DNA of 64,000 nt. Origin: Seohaeicola saemankumensis. GTDB lineage: Bacteria > Pseudomonadota > Alphaproteobacteria > Rhodobacterales > Rhodobacteraceae. Position 1 is the stretch's first letter. The number at the start of each line of letters is the position of its first letter. Of this stretch, positions 1-9,804 are shown one piece after another. The stretch lies in contig NZ_JAINWI010000015.1 in NCBI RefSeq assembly GCF_021021435.1, forward strand, positions 124,001 through 188,000. The letters are read 5' to 3'. The notes beneath the pieces were generated by a model that was not told the DNA's origin, ran no database searches, and saw only the letters and a list, made by a program, of their open reading frames with translations. The position numbers and the translations under genes are program-made.

Positions 1-348
1 CAGACCGCCATCGTGCAGGGGGACAACACACCTGCCCCGCCGATCTCGTTTCTTGAGGATTCCGATCTGGTCCGCCCCGGTGACCGTGTGGTCTCGTCCG
101 GTGATGGCGGTGTGTTTCCCGCAGGCCTGCTGATCGGGCAGGTTGCCGCCGATCCAGGTGGGCGGTTGCGTGTGATTCTTGCTGCGGATTACGAAAGGCT
201 GGAGTTTCTGCGAGTCCTGCGAAATCCGGGAACCGAGGTGATCCGCGATCCCGGCGGGCTGATCGCCCCTGCGCTGCCGCGCAATGCGCCTGTCGCACTG
301 CCGGACGCGGGCGAGGCGCTGAGCGGAACGGAGGAGACCAATGGCTGA
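1..348 (+). CDS. mreC: Rod shape-determining protein MreC (C-terminal part)
   Basis: Partial gene: the frame is open from the first base, so the start lies upstream of the window. The visible 115 residues are the end of the periplasmic beta-barrel region of MreC plus a short Pro/Ala-rich tail. MreC is an inner-membrane-anchored scaffold linking MreB filaments to the elongation synthases. The call rests on the stretch SSGDGGVFPAGLLIGQV and on gene order, because mreD, mrdA and rodA follow directly. The stop overlaps the mreD start by 8 bases, which points to one transcript. mreB is expected just upstream. Confidence 0.85.
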   Translation, partial: QTAIVQGDNTPAPPISFLEDSDLVRPGDRVVSSGDGGVFPAGLLIGQVAADPGGRLRVILAADYERLEFLRVLRNPGTEVIRDPGGLIAPALPRNAPVALPDAGEALSGTEETNG

Positions 349-880
349 GGGCGTAGCCGCGCGGATCTGGGGTATGCGCGGGATGTTTCTGGCGCTGGCG
401 CTGGTGTTGATCTTTATCAAGCTGCTACCACTAGATTTCCAGCCACGCGTCTGGGCTGGACCTGATCTGCTGGTTGCGCTGACCTTTGCATGGGTGTTGC
501 GTCGGCCGGAATTCGTCCCTGCGCTGACGGTCGGTCTGGTGTTTCTGCTGGCCGATCTGCTGTTTCTACGCCCCCCCGGTCTTTTTGCCGCCTTGATGGT
601 TTTGGGCACACAGACCCTCAAGACCCGGGCGCGCAATCTGCGTGATCAATCTTTCTTGATGGAATGGCTGGCTGTGGCGGGTGTTTTCCTGAGCCTCTCG
701 CTAGCTAACCGTCTGGTTCTAGCGGTTTTGATGATCCCGCAGGCCCCGCTTGGGTTGACGATCATCCATGTGGCGATGACCTTGATCTGCTACCCCTTGG
801 TCGTCATGATAACCCAACTGGTTTTCGGGGTCCGCAAGGCAGCCCCCGGTGATCTGGACAGGCTGGGACAGCGGATATGA
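341..880 (+). CDS. mreD: Rod shape-determining protein MreD
   Basis: 179 residues, almost entirely hydrophobic, with about five predicted membrane segments, as expected for the small inner-membrane partner of MreC. MreD stabilises the elongasome that inserts new peptidoglycan along the side wall. Sequence conservation in this family is low, so the identification leans on size, hydrophobicity and position between mreC and mrdA. It overlaps mreC by 8 bases and the next gene by 4 (ATGA), so translation is probably coupled. Nothing unusual is seen. Confidence 0.82.
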   Translation: MAEGVAARIWGMRGMFLALALVLIFIKLLPLDFQPRVWAGPDLLVALTFAWVLRRPEFVPALTVGLVFLLADLLFLRPPGLFAALMVLGTQTLKTRARNLRDQSFLMEWLAVAGVFLSLSLANRLVLAVLMIPQAPLGLTIIHVAMTLICYPLVVMITQLVFGVRKAAPGDLDRLGQRI

Positions 881-2820
881 GAAGGCACCCGAAGGACAGC
901 GCTGAATCGGCACGCCGGATTACACGACGTGGTCTTGTTTTGGGCGGGGCGCAGCTTGCCTTCATGGGTGTTCTTGGCCTGCGGATGCGCTATATGCAGG
1001 TCGAACAGGCCGACCAGTTTCGCGTACTGGCCGAGGAGAACCGGATCAGCATTCGCCTGATTGCCCCTGCACGCGGCCAGATCTACGACCGAAACGGGCT
1101 GCCGATAGCCGAGAACCAGCCCAGCTACCGTATCATCATGGTGCGCGAGGATGCCGGCGATATCGACACGGTCATGCAGCGGCTGGCCACGCTGATCAAC
1201 CTGAGCGAAGCCGACCAGCAACGAGCCCTGACCGAGATGCGCGAAAGCCGTGGCGACACGCAGGTCACCGTGGCGGATCGCGTCAGCTGGGACGATATCT
1301 CGAAAGTGGCGATCAATGCCCCTGCCCTGCCCGGAGTGACACCGGAAGTGGGACTATCCCGCGCCTATCCGGTCGGGCCGGATTTCGCGCATGTGGTGGG
1401 CTATGTTGGCCCGATCAGCGATTATGACCTCGAGCGGATCGAAAATCCGGACCACCTGTTGCGGATTCCACGTTTCCAGATCGGCAAAGTCGGACTTGAG
1501 GCGCGACAAGAAGAGATCCTGCGGGGCAAGGCCGGCACCAAACGGGTCGAGGTCAACGCCGCCGGTCGTGTGATGCGTGAACTGGACCGTCAGGAAGGCA
1601 AGGCCGGCTCGAATATCCAACTGACCGTCGACAATGCGCTACAAAGCTATGTGCAGGCGCGACTTGGCGGTGAAAGCGCCGCTGCGGTCGTGATGGATTG
1701 TGCCACAGGCGATTTGCTGGCGATCTCGTCAGCCCCCAGCTTCGATCCCAATCTGTTCGTGCGCGGCATTTCTGTCGCTGACTATTCCAAGCTGACAGAA
1801 GATGCCTACCGCCCTTTGGCCAACAAGTCGGTGCAGGGACTCTATCCGCCGGGATCGACCTACAAGATGGTGACCGTCCTGGCCGCGCTCGATGCAGGTG
1901 TGATCACGCCCGAGGATACGGTCTGGTGCCCGGGTCATATGGAGGTATCAGGCCGCCGTTTCCATTGCTGGAAACGCAGCGGGCATGGCCATATGAACCT
2001 TGAAACGGCACTGCGCGAAAGCTGTGACGTCTATTACTACGATCTGGCCCTGAAGGTCGGCATCGACGCCATGTCGGCAATGGCCGAGAAGCTGGGCATC
2101 GGCGTACGCTTCGATCTGCCGATGTCCGCCGTGGCACGCGGCCGCGCACCCACGCGCGAGTGGAAACGGGAAGCCTTTGGTCAGGACTGGGTGGTTGGCG
2201 ATACGGTCAACGCGTCGATCGGGCAGGGTCTTGTGCTGACATCGCCCTTGCATCTGGCGGTGATGACCGCGCGTCTGGCGGTCGGTCGCAAGATCGAACC
2301 ACGCCTGATCCGTAGCATTGACGGCATCGAACAGCCCGTGGCCGATGCCGAACCGCTGGGTTTCAACGAAAACCATATGCGGGCCATCAGGCGGGCGATG
2401 TTCGAAGTGACCAATAACCGGCGTGGCACAGCTTATGGAAGTCGCATCATCTCGGACGGCTTTCGCATGGCGGGCAAGACCGGCACTAGTCAGGTCCGCA
2501 ACATCACAGCCGCCGAACGCGCGCGGGGCGTGATCCGCAACGAGGATCTGCCATGGGAACGGCGCGACCATGCGCTGTTCGTCAATTATGCACCTTATGA
2601 CAATCCGCGCATCGCCGTGTCTGTTGTAGTCGAACATGGTGGCGGCGGGTCGGCCGTGGCCGCACCCATTGCGCGCGACATCACCCTTCAGGCGCTGTTC
2701 AACGGTGATCCGCCGCTGGAGGCCTATCCCGAAGGTGACCGCGCCCGTATTCAGGCCTTGCAGGAAAGACTGCGCCGCGAGCGGCCACAAAGGCAGAGCC
2801 CAGCGCAGGACCGCGCATGA
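877..2820 (+). CDS. mrdA: Penicillin-binding protein 2 (peptidoglycan D,D-transpeptidase)
   Basis: 647 residues, the normal length for PBP2, the elongation-specific transpeptidase that cross-links side-wall peptidoglycan with RodA. One N-terminal membrane segment (about residues 18-38) is followed by the dimerisation domain and a C-terminal transpeptidase domain. The catalytic serine motif STYK is at residues 327-330, an SCD motif replaces the usual SxN, and KTG is at residues 534-536. The start overlaps mreD by 4 bases and the stop overlaps rodA by 4, so the four genes form a tight elongasome operon. Confidence 0.95.
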   Translation: MRRHPKDSAESARRITRRGLVLGGAQLAFMGVLGLRMRYMQVEQADQFRVLAEENRISIRLIAPARGQIYDRNGLPIAENQPSYRIIMVREDAGDIDTVMQRLATLINLSEADQQRALTEMRESRGDTQVTVADRVSWDDISKVAINAPALPGVTPEVGLSRAYPVGPDFAHVVGYVGPISDYDLERIENPDHLLRIPRFQIGKVGLEARQEEILRGKAGTKRVEVNAAGRVMRELDRQEGKAGSNIQLTVDNALQSYVQARLGGESAAAVVMDCATGDLLAISSAPSFDPNLFVRGISVADYSKLTEDAYRPLANKSVQGLYPPGSTYKMVTVLAALDAGVITPEDTVWCPGHMEVSGRRFHCWKRSGHGHMNLETALRESCDVYYYDLALKVGIDAMSAMAEKLGIGVRFDLPMSAVARGRAPTREWKREAFGQDWVVGDTVNASIGQGLVLTSPLHLAVMTARLAVGRKIEPRLIRSIDGIEQPVADAEPLGFNENHMRAIRRAMFEVTNNRRGTAYGSRIISDGFRMAGKTGTSQVRNITAAERARGVIRNEDLPWERRDHALFVNYAPYDNPRIAVSVVVEHGGGGSAVAAPIARDITLQALFNGDPPLEAYPEGDRARIQALQERLRRERPQRQSPAQDRA

Positions 2821-3956
2821 GCTATCTTGAATATACCGTCAAAACGGTACCCTCCGGCGTTCGCAAGGTTCTTTATATGAACTGGCCGGTCGTGCTGCTG
2901 GTGACAGCGGTGGCCTGTATCGGTTTTCTGATGCTCTATTCCGTAGCGGGTGGAAGTTTTACACCTTGGGTCGAGCCGCAAATGAAGCGCTTTGCGCTGG
3001 GTCTTGCCGTCATGTTTTTCGTAGCAATGGTGCCGATCTGGTTCTGGCGCAATATGGCGGCGCTGGCCTATTTGATATCGCTTGTGCTGCTGATCCTAGT
3101 CGAATTTTTCGGGACAACCGGCATGGGCGCGCAGCGCTGGATTGATCTGGGCTTCATGCGTCTGCAGCCGTCCGAACTGACCAAGATCACGCTGGTGATG
3201 TTTCTGGCGGCTTACTACGACTGGCTGCCGATGCGAAAAGTCTCGCATCCATTCTGGGTGGCAGTGCCCTTGTTTTTTATCCTTCTTCCGACATTCTTGG
3301 TACTGACACAGCCGGATCTGGGCACGGCCCTTCTGCTGGTTTTCGGTGGCGGTGGGCTGATGTTTGTCGCTGGCGTTCACTGGGGCTATTTTGCGGCGGT
3401 CGTGGCCTCGGGTATCGGGCTTATCGGGGCCGTTCTACAATCGCGCGGGACATCGTGGCAGTTGCTGAAAGACTACCAGTTCCGCCGGATCGACACGTTT
3501 CTGGACCCTGCCCAAGACCCGCTGAACGCCGGTTATCATATCACACAGGCCAAGATCGCGTTGGGATCGGGCGGCTGGACAGGGCGCGGCTATATGCAGG
3601 GCACCCAAAGCCGCCTGAATTTTCTGCCCGAGAAACATACCGATTTCATCTTTACCACTCTGGCCGAGGAATTCGGCTTTATCGGCGGGGTTTCGTTGCT
3701 GGGACTTTATGCGCTGATTATCCTCTTCTGCGTTGCTTCGGCGCTGTCCAACAAGGACCGTTATTCGTCGTTGCTGACGCTGGGTATCGCGTGGACCTTC
3801 TTCCTGTTCTTCGCCGTCAACATGTCGATGGTGATGGGGCTGGCCCCTGTCGTCGGTGTGCCCTTGCCCTTGGTCAGCTACGGCGGATCGGCCATGCTGG
3901 TGTTGATGGTCGCTTTCGGGCTGATACAAAGCGCGCATATCCACAAACCCCGCTGA
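2817..3956 (+). CDS. rodA: Peptidoglycan glycosyltransferase RodA (SEDS family)
   Basis: 379 residues with roughly ten membrane segments. RodA is the SEDS glycan-strand polymerase that works with PBP2 in the elongasome. Family sequences visible are the stretch GAQRWIDLG..QPSELTK in the first half, the loop with FLPEKHTDFIFTTLAEEFG, and the C-terminal VPLPLVSYGGSAM. It begins inside the end of mrdA (ATGA overlap) and is the last gene of the rod-shape operon. FtsW is the main alternative in this family, but pairing with mreCD and mrdA favours RodA. Confidence 0.95.
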   Translation: MSYLEYTVKTVPSGVRKVLYMNWPVVLLVTAVACIGFLMLYSVAGGSFTPWVEPQMKRFALGLAVMFFVAMVPIWFWRNMAALAYLISLVLLILVEFFGTTGMGAQRWIDLGFMRLQPSELTKITLVMFLAAYYDWLPMRKVSHPFWVAVPLFFILLPTFLVLTQPDLGTALLLVFGGGGLMFVAGVHWGYFAAVVASGIGLIGAVLQSRGTSWQLLKDYQFRRIDTFLDPAQDPLNAGYHITQAKIALGSGGWTGRGYMQGTQSRLNFLPEKHTDFIFTTLAEEFGFIGGVSLLGLYALIILFCVASALSNKDRYSSLLTLGIAWTFFLFFAVNMSMVMGLAPVVGVPLPLVSYGGSAMLVLMVAFGLIQSAHIHKPR

Positions 3957-4004
3957 TCCCTTTAACCGGGATTACCTTCACCGCCCCAATCAAGGCAGGA
4001 CTCT

Positions 4005-4937
4005 ATGACCGTGAACATTCTTTTCGCAGCCAAGGCAGACAGTTGGGCCGCCTATGAAACACCGTTGAAGACAGCCCTTGCCGAAAAGGGTGTGTCGGCC
4101 AATCTGGCGCGTGATTTCGCGCCGGATCAGGTGGATTACATCGTCTATGCGCCCAACAGCACGGTACAGGATTTCACGCCCTATACGCGGTGCAAGGCCG
4201 TTTTGAACCTGTGGGCGGGGGTCGAAAATGTGGTTGGCAACCAGACCCTGACCCAGCCACTGGCGCGGATGGTTGATCACGGCTTGACCCAAGGCATGAT
4301 CGAATGGGTGACTGGGCATGTGCTGCGGCATCATCTGGGCATGGACAGCCATATCCACGGGCTGAATGGCGCATGGACAAAAGAGATCCCGCCACTGGCC
4401 GAGGATCGCGGTGTCACGGTTCTGGGCCTTGGCGCGTTGGGATCAGCCTGCGCCCGGGCTTTGAAAGGTCTGGGTTTCGATGTCACCGGCTGGAGCCGCG
4501 GCCCGCATGACGTCGAGGGTGTGCGTTGCCTTCATGGGGCCGACGGACTGGAACAGGCCCTGGCCACCGCCGAAATTGCAGTTTTGCTACTTCCCCTGAC
4601 AGCAGCCACGGAAGACCTGATGAATGCGGAACGTCTTGCGCTGATGCCGCGCGGGGCTGTGATCCTCAACCCCGGACGCGGCGCATTGATCGACGATGCA
4701 GCCCTTCTGTCTGCACTTGACAGCGGACAGATCGGCCATGCCACGCTGGATGTGTTCCGCATCGAGCCCTTGCCTGCGGATCACGATTTCTGGGCGCATC
4801 CATCCGTGACGGTGACACCGCATATCGCATCCGAAACGCGGCCCTCCTCCGCTTCGCGGGTCATCGCGGAAAACGTCCGGCGCGGTGAAGCCTCAGAGCC
4901 GTTTTTGCATCTGGTGGATCGGGGCTTGGGGTACTGA
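4005..4937 (+). CDS. Glyoxylate/hydroxypyruvate reductase A-like D-2-hydroxyacid dehydrogenase
   Basis: 310 residues, a cytoplasmic NAD(P)H-dependent D-2-hydroxyacid dehydrogenase closest in style to GhrA, which reduces glyoxylate and hydroxypyruvate. The Rossmann motif GLGALG is near residue 140. The catalytic Arg is in NPGRGALIDD, a Glu follows in FRIEPLP and the catalytic His is in TPHIAS. The start is preceded by a purine-rich site (aggcagga). It is separated from rodA by 48 bases and ends 3 bases from a convergent gene. The exact substrate cannot be fixed from sequence. Confidence 0.8.
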   Translation: MTVNILFAAKADSWAAYETPLKTALAEKGVSANLARDFAPDQVDYIVYAPNSTVQDFTPYTRCKAVLNLWAGVENVVGNQTLTQPLARMVDHGLTQGMIEWVTGHVLRHHLGMDSHIHGLNGAWTKEIPPLAEDRGVTVLGLGALGSACARALKGLGFDVTGWSRGPHDVEGVRCLHGADGLEQALATAEIAVLLLPLTAATEDLMNAERLALMPRGAVILNPGRGALIDDAALLSALDSGQIGHATLDVFRIEPLPADHDFWAHPSVTVTPHIASETRPSSASRVIAENVRRGEASEPFLHLVDRGLGY

Positions 4938-4940
4938 GGT

Positions 4941-5735
4941 CTAGCGCAATATCGGCGGCTTGGCTGGGTCCGATCCGGGCGCCATCCGCAAAACCTCTTG
5001 CACGGTTTCGACAGGCTGGGGCAGATCAAAACGCAGGCCGTGCTGCGCCAGCCTTGCGGACATCGGCTCGGAAGCCCTGAAAAACGCCACGTCCAGCGCC
5101 CCAGCTTCGATACCAGAAAATGTCAGGGCCTCGGCCACGGCCCTGGCCAGTGCCCCCTGCGCCCCCGGTGCCGCATCCACAAAAGCCAGCACATGACCTT
5201 TGCTGCCACCCTCATAGGTCACACCCAGAAGATAAGCGGCATCCGCCAGCCCCGCAGCGCTGGCCAGTTTGGCGTCAAGCGATGTCAGCAACAGATCGGG
5301 CAGACCCCGCGGCGGGGCCAATGCCTCGATCCGGGCCTCGGCCTCGGAGGGCGCGTTTCCCAGCGTGCCCGCCAGCCAGACGACGGCCTGCGGCGGGATC
5401 AGGATGGATGACGGTGCTACATCAAGATTGACCCCCATGCCGATCCCCTGTTCCGCCAGAAGCCCTGCAATCACCCGCCCTGACAAGGCGGCATAGGGTG
5501 CAGGCTTGCCCACGAATTGCGCCAAGCGGTCTTCCCGGTCGAACACCAGAACAAAGCTTTCATCGGCCAGGTCAAACACCTCGGGCGAGATATTGTCGCC
5601 CTCGGCTTCTTGGGTCAGCAGCACAAACAGCTCGCAATCCGCCAGTCTTTCATAAAAGCGCAAACGCGCCGCATCCTCGTCGGGCGCGGCCTCCATCGCG
5701 GCATGGGCGGTATCAAGCGGGGTCAGATCAGTCAT
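4941..5735 (-). CDS. SseB-family protein
   Basis: 264 residues without signal peptide or membrane segment. The N-terminal half carries the SseB N-terminal domain pattern (YERLADCELFVLL, FVLVFDREDRLAQF, VNLDVAPSSILIPPQAVVWL) and the C-terminal half resembles the SseB C-terminal domain. The function of chromosomal SseB-like proteins is poorly known. It overlaps the upstream glycosylase gene by 8 bases on the same strand, so the two are co-transcribed, though this does not by itself prove a role in DNA repair. Confidence 0.75.
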   Translation of the reverse strand: MTDLTPLDTAHAAMEAAPDEDAARLRFYERLADCELFVLLTQEAEGDNISPEVFDLADESFVLVFDREDRLAQFVGKPAPYAALSGRVIAGLLAEQGIGMGVNLDVAPSSILIPPQAVVWLAGTLGNAPSEAEARIEALAPPRGLPDLLLTSLDAKLASAAGLADAAYLLGVTYEGGSKGHVLAFVDAAPGAQGALARAVAEALTFSGIEAGALDVAFFRASEPMSARLAQHGLRFDLPQPVETVQEVLRMAPGSDPAKPPILR

Positions 5736-6327
5736 CCATCACACTCCGGACAGCGTGGCGTAGCGCGGGCAGGATATCGGCCTCGAACCACGGATTTTTG
5801 CGAAGCCAAGCGGTATTGCGCCATGACGGATGAGGCAAGGGGAAAACCCCGGGCGCGTGGTCGCGCCACGCTGCCACATTCTGCGCGACTGACCCCTTTG
5901 CACCCAGATGCCAGCGATGGGCATATCCCCCCACCAGAACACGCAAACGGATCTGGGGCAGCCCGTCCATTACCTGCGCGTGCCATGTGCGTGCGCAGAC
6001 CGGCGGCGGCGGCAGGTCCGATCCCTTGCTGTCATAGCCCGGAAAGCAGAAGGCCATCGGCACGATGGCCACCCTGCTTTGGTCATAGAACTGGTCCGTT
6101 GTCAGCCCCAGCCAGTCACGCAGCCGGTCGCCGGAAGGATCGTCGAACGGTTTGCCAGACTGGTGCACCCGCATCCCCGGCGCCTGCCCCGCAATCAGCA
6201 ACCGCGCCTTGGGCTTGAACCAGACGACGGGGCGCGGCGCATGTCCGGTTGCCGTGGCCGCAAAGCGTGGCGCGCAAATGGTGCAGGCCGATATGCCTTG
6301 TGCAAGTGTCGAAGGTGCCGCTTTCAT
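5728..6327 (-). CDS. Uracil-DNA glycosylase family protein
   Basis: 199 residues of the UDG superfamily, which removes uracil or related damaged bases from DNA. The motif LLIAGQAPGMRVHQSGKPF matches motif I of the iron-sulfur families (usually GEGPG). Cysteines at CTIC near the N-terminus and two later Cys (FCFPGYD and PPVCART) could ligate a 4Fe-4S cluster, and HPSW near the C-terminus is the usual motif II. A good GGAGG ribosome site precedes the start. The subfamily and substrate range are uncertain. It is the first gene of a pair with the SseB-like gene. Confidence 0.82.
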   Translation of the reverse strand: MKAAPSTLAQGISACTICAPRFAATATGHAPRPVVWFKPKARLLIAGQAPGMRVHQSGKPFDDPSGDRLRDWLGLTTDQFYDQSRVAIVPMAFCFPGYDSKGSDLPPPPVCARTWHAQVMDGLPQIRLRVLVGGYAHRWHLGAKGSVAQNVAAWRDHAPGVFPLPHPSWRNTAWLRKNPWFEADILPALRHAVRSVMDD

Positions 6328-6571
6328 GCCTCCAAGACTAGCACGCCTCCATGCAACAGCCAGCCCGAGACTGGACCGCCAGCCGCTTGGCCTGCAACTT
6401 GCGCTTGGTCAAGACTACAACAATCAGGTATATCTGATGTCAGTAGCCATAATTTGGCCGTTTAAATCTGTCATGCAGCATTTATGGCTCGATAACTGCA
6501 TGCAGGATTTGCTAGTTAAGAGTTAACACTACCCCCCTAAGAGGGTAGGCAGGAGCAGACCGGAGCAATGA
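6328..6571. promoter_or_regulatory. Divergent intergenic region upstream of kpsT, with inverted repeat
   Basis: 244 bases between the divergent glycosylase and kpsT genes, and the only obvious place for the capsule promoter. It is AT-richer than its surroundings. A perfect 6-base inverted repeat CTACCC-N8-GGGTAG spans 6529-6548, about 25 bases before the kpsT start, where a regulator or leader hairpin could act. A TTAA-rich stretch (GTTAAGAGTTAAC) sits at 6515-6527. No confident -35/-10 pair was picked. Confidence 0.4.
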
Positions 6572-7231
6572 ATGCTCGAATTTGAGAATGTCAGCAAGTC
6601 CTACTGGACGGGCATGCAGCGCAAGGTAATCCTTGACCGTGTCAGCTTTCGTGTGGAGCTGGGCAATTCTCTAGGCGTTCTGGCCCCCAATGGCACCGGC
6701 AAGACAACCTTGATCAACATGATGGCAGGACTGGAAAAGCCGGATGAGGGCTTTATCCGCCGTGACGCGCGTATCAGTTTTCCGCTTGGCTTCATGGGCG
6801 GTGTTGTCTCGCGGGTTTCCGCAGTTGAAAACAGCCGCTACATCGCGCGCCTCTATGGTCTGGACCCCGACTATGTCGAGGCATTCTGCCGCTGGCTGTG
6901 CAATCTGGGGGAATATTTCGAACAACCGCTTGGCACCTATTCCTCGGGGATGCGGGCGCGGTTTTCCTTTGCATTGATGCTGGCGCTGGATTTCGACATC
7001 TACTTGATCGACGAAGGCATGCCCAGTTCCACCGATGCCGAGTTCAACCGCAAAGCCGGCGAGATCCTGCGCGAGAGACTTCGCACGACGACCGTGATCA
7101 TCGTATCGCACCAGCCACAAGTGCTTGAGAAGTTTGCCCGTTCAGCGGCCGTTCTGATGGACGGCAAGCTGCATATGTTTGACACCTTGGAAGAAGCGAA
7201 AGAGCTCTATGATTACCAAACCCAAGGCTAG
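6572..7231 (+). CDS. kpsT: Capsule/polysaccharide export ABC transporter ATP-binding protein (KpsT-like)
   Basis: 219 residues, the length of KpsT/Wzt-type ATPases that drive export of KDO-linked capsular polysaccharide across the inner membrane. Walker A is APNGTGKTT, the ABC signature is YSSGMRARFSF (SSGM type of polysaccharide exporters) and Walker B is FDIYLIDEG. The start follows a CGGAG ribosome site. It overlaps the kpsE-like gene and lies near kdsA, which supports a capsule role. The permease partner KpsM is not in the window and must be elsewhere. Confidence 0.88.
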   Translation: MLEFENVSKSYWTGMQRKVILDRVSFRVELGNSLGVLAPNGTGKTTLINMMAGLEKPDEGFIRRDARISFPLGFMGGVVSRVSAVENSRYIARLYGLDPDYVEAFCRWLCNLGEYFEQPLGTYSSGMRARFSFALMLALDFDIYLIDEGMPSSTDAEFNRKAGEILRERLRTTTVIIVSHQPQVLEKFARSAAVLMDGKLHMFDTLEEAKELYDYQTQG

Positions 7232-8951
7232 AAAATTCCGTATCCGTCGCAGCCTCCCCGAAGGCGAGGCGCAGGGCCAACCCGAAACTTTGCGGAGCGT
7301 CGGGCCAACCCCGCTGATCCCGCAACAGCCAAACGAACGGTTCCGGTCCTATGACGAAGATGACAGGTTCAGCGATCCCGCCCCGCAGCGGCGGCAGGAC
7401 CCCGCAATGTCGCCTATTCCCGACGACGCAGGGCCGGATGTCTCCGATATGGTCACGACCACATCCTTTGCCGATGCCGGAACAGAGATCGACGCGATCC
7501 GGCGCGAGGGGCTGACCGGTCGTCAGTTGCGCATGGCACGGCGGGTGGCACAGAAACACGGGCTGGCCCCGACCTCGGATTTCGATGCCGTCAGGCTACT
7601 GCGCGCCGAAGGGATTGATCCATTCCAGCGGGCAACCATGCTGGATCTGGTCATGCCACGCGATGACGAGGCCGACGACGAGGGCGCACCCCCACCGGCA
7701 CGTCCAGCCGCGCAACAACCCATGCCCATCGGTCGGGTGCAACTGCCACAGACAATGCCGTCGAACAATCCATATCTGCCCTCGACCGAGGTCAGCCCCG
7801 CCGAACGGCGCGCCCGCGATATCGTCGACATCCAGCGTGACATTGCACGCCGTCGGCGGCGCAAGCTGCTGCTCTTGTTGACTCGGCTATCCGCTTTCGT
7901 GTTTTTGCCGACGCTCCTTGCAGGTTGGTACTACTTCTCCCATGCCACACAAATGTACGCGACCAAGTCAGAGTTTCTGATCCTGCAAGCGGATGCACAG
8001 GGCGGCTCAGGCCTGGGCGGTTTGCTGAGCGGGACGCAATTCGCCACAAATCAGGACAGTATCGCGGTGCAATCCTACCTGCAGTCGCGCGACGCGATGA
8101 TCCGGCTGAACGAGGATCTGGGCTTCAAGGAGCATTTCAAACAGTCGTGGATCGACCCGATCCAACGGCTGGACCCCGATGCCTCGGACGAGGCGGCCTA
8201 TAAGATATACAAAAAGAACGTGAAAATAGGCTATGATCCGACCGAAGGTGTGATCCGTATGGAGGTAATCGCGGCCGATCCAGAGGTCAGCGCCGCGTTC
8301 TCATCGCATCTCATTGATTATGCCGAAGAGCGCGTTGATGAACTGTCACGCCGCAAGCGCGAGGACCAGATGCGTGACGCTCGCGCCAGTCTGGAGCTGT
8401 CCAAAGCCGAGCGACGCGAGGCGCAGGAAAGGCTTGTTGCGCTGCAAGAAAACTCGATCCTTGATCCACAGGGCGAAATTGCCAGCATCCGTGCACTGAT
8501 CAACACGGTCGAGTTGCAGGTTCAGGAAAAGGAACTGGCGCTGAATTCGCAGTTGAACAACGCCCGCCCTAATCAGGCACGCGTGGACGCGCTGCGATCC
8601 GAAGTGCGCCTGCTGCGCGATGAATTGGATCGCCAGAATGACAGACTGAACAATGCTACCGAAGGACAAAGCTCTCTGGCCGCCATGAGCGCGCAAATCC
8701 AGATGGCGCAGGCCGATCTGGCGACCGCCGACCTGTTTCTACAATCAGCACTGCAAAACGAGAAGCAGACCGAGCTTGAGGCCAACCGTCAGGTGCGATA
8801 CCTGACCACAAGCGTGCGACCGGTGGCCCCCGACGAGGCGACATATCCGCGGGCGTTCGAAAACACGATTCTGGCCTTTCTTATCTTCTCGGGGGTTTAC
8901 CTGATGATCTCACTCACGGCGTCCATCCTGCGCGAACAGGTCTCAAGCTGA
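7209..8951 (+). CDS. kpsE: Capsule polysaccharide export inner-membrane protein (KpsE/Wzz-like, PCP family)
   Basis: About 580 residues from the ATG at 7209; an in-frame ATG at 7179 is possible but lies deeper inside kpsT. The first ~210 residues are cytoplasmic, polar and Pro/Arg-rich, unusual for KpsE, which is normally near 380 residues. A first membrane segment (around [20 protein letters not shown]) is followed by a periplasmic domain with long coiled coils and a second membrane segment near the C-terminus. This is the polysaccharide co-polymerase layout. It overlaps kpsT by 23 bases, and kdsA follows after one base. Confidence 0.82.
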   Translation: MITKPKARKFRIRRSLPEGEAQGQPETLRSVGPTPLIPQQPNERFRSYDEDDRFSDPAPQRRQDPAMSPIPDDAGPDVSDMVTTTSFADAGTEIDAIRREGLTGRQLRMARRVAQKHGLAPTSDFDAVRLLRAEGIDPFQRATMLDLVMPRDDEADDEGAPPPARPAAQQPMPIGRVQLPQTMPSNNPYLPSTEVSPAERRARDIVDIQRDIARRRRRKLLLLLTRLSAFVFLPTLLAGWYYFSHATQMYATKSEFLILQADAQGGSGLGGLLSGTQFATNQDSIAVQSYLQSRDAMIRLNEDLGFKEHFKQSWIDPIQRLDPDASDEAAYKIYKKNVKIGYDPTEGVIRMEVIAADPEVSAAFSSHLIDYAEERVDELSRRKREDQMRDARASLELSKAERREAQERLVALQENSILDPQGEIASIRALINTVELQVQEKELALNSQLNNARPNQARVDALRSEVRLLRDELDRQNDRLNNATEGQSSLAAMSAQIQMAQADLATADLFLQSALQNEKQTELEANRQVRYLTTSVRPVAPDEATYPRAFENTILAFLIFSGVYLMISLTASILREQVSS

Positions 8952-8952
8952 T

Positions 8953-9786
8953 ATGTTGACCCTGCCCATAGGCGCGCTTGGCGTCGGTAATGACGCAGCT
9001 TTGACCGTGATCGCCGGCCCTTGCCAGTTGGAAAGCGCCGATCACGCGCTGATGATTGCCAGCCGGATGCAGAATATCTGCGAGGCAGCGGGCGCGCAGT
9101 TCATCTTCAAGGCCAGCTACGACAAGGCCAACCGCACATCTGTTTCGGGCCAGCGCGGACTGGGTCTGGACGAAGGGTTGCGCGTGCTGCAAATGGTCAA
9201 GGACAGGCTGGGCGTGCCCGTGCTGACCGATGTACATAACGAGGCACAATGCGCGCCCGTGGCTGAAGTCTGCGATGTCCTGCAGATACCGGCCTTTCTG
9301 TGCCGCCAGACCGATCTGCTGCTGGCTGCGGGCCGGACGGGTGCTGCGATCAATGTAAAAAAGGGCCAGTTTCTGGCCCCTTGGGACATGCCCAATGTGA
9401 TCAGCAAGATCGAAAGCACCGACAATACCCGTATCCTTCTGACCGAGCGCGGCACGTCTTTCGGCTACAATACGCTGGTGGCAGATATGCGCGCCTTGCC
9501 CCAGATGGCCGCGACGGGATATCCAGTGGTGATGGACGCCACGCATTCCGTACAGCAACCAGGGGGCAAGGGCGGGTCTTCGGGCGGCCAGCGCGAATTC
9601 GCCCCCGTGATGGCGCGCGCGGCCGTATCCTTGGGGATCGCGGCGGTGTTTATCGAAACCCATGAAGACCCCGATAATGCCCCATCGGACGGTCCGAACA
9701 TGATCCCGCTTGGCCAGATGGACGCATTGATCACCAGCCTCATGGCCTTTGACAGGCTTGCCAAATCAAACCCGATCCGCATTTGA
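8953..9786 (+). CDS. kdsA: 3-deoxy-8-phosphooctulonate synthase (KDO-8-P synthase)
   Basis: 277 residues, standard length. KdsA condenses arabinose 5-phosphate with phosphoenolpyruvate to KDO 8-phosphate, for lipid A core and for KDO-linked capsule. Family landmarks are IAGPCQLES near the N-terminus, [23 protein letters not shown] and [11 protein letters not shown] followed by the GGQREFAP stretch. It follows the kpsE-like gene with a one-base gap, which ties KDO synthesis to capsule export in one operon. Confidence 0.96.
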   Translation: MLTLPIGALGVGNDAALTVIAGPCQLESADHALMIASRMQNICEAAGAQFIFKASYDKANRTSVSGQRGLGLDEGLRVLQMVKDRLGVPVLTDVHNEAQCAPVAEVCDVLQIPAFLCRQTDLLLAAGRTGAAINVKKGQFLAPWDMPNVISKIESTDNTRILLTERGTSFGYNTLVADMRALPQMAATGYPVVMDATHSVQQPGGKGGSSGGQREFAPVMARAAVSLGIAAVFIETHEDPDNAPSDGPNMIPLGQMDALITSLMAFDRLAKSNPIRI

Positions 9787-9804
9787 CACAGAAAGAATTG
9801 TAAC

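Noticed and set aside
1948-2790. 280-codon open frame antisense to mrdA
   Set aside because: mrdA is intact and conserved across this stretch; the antisense frame is low-complexity shadow.
6515-6527. CtrA-type site (TTAA-N7-TTAA) upstream of kpsT
   Set aside because: The two TTAA elements are 3 bases apart, not 7.
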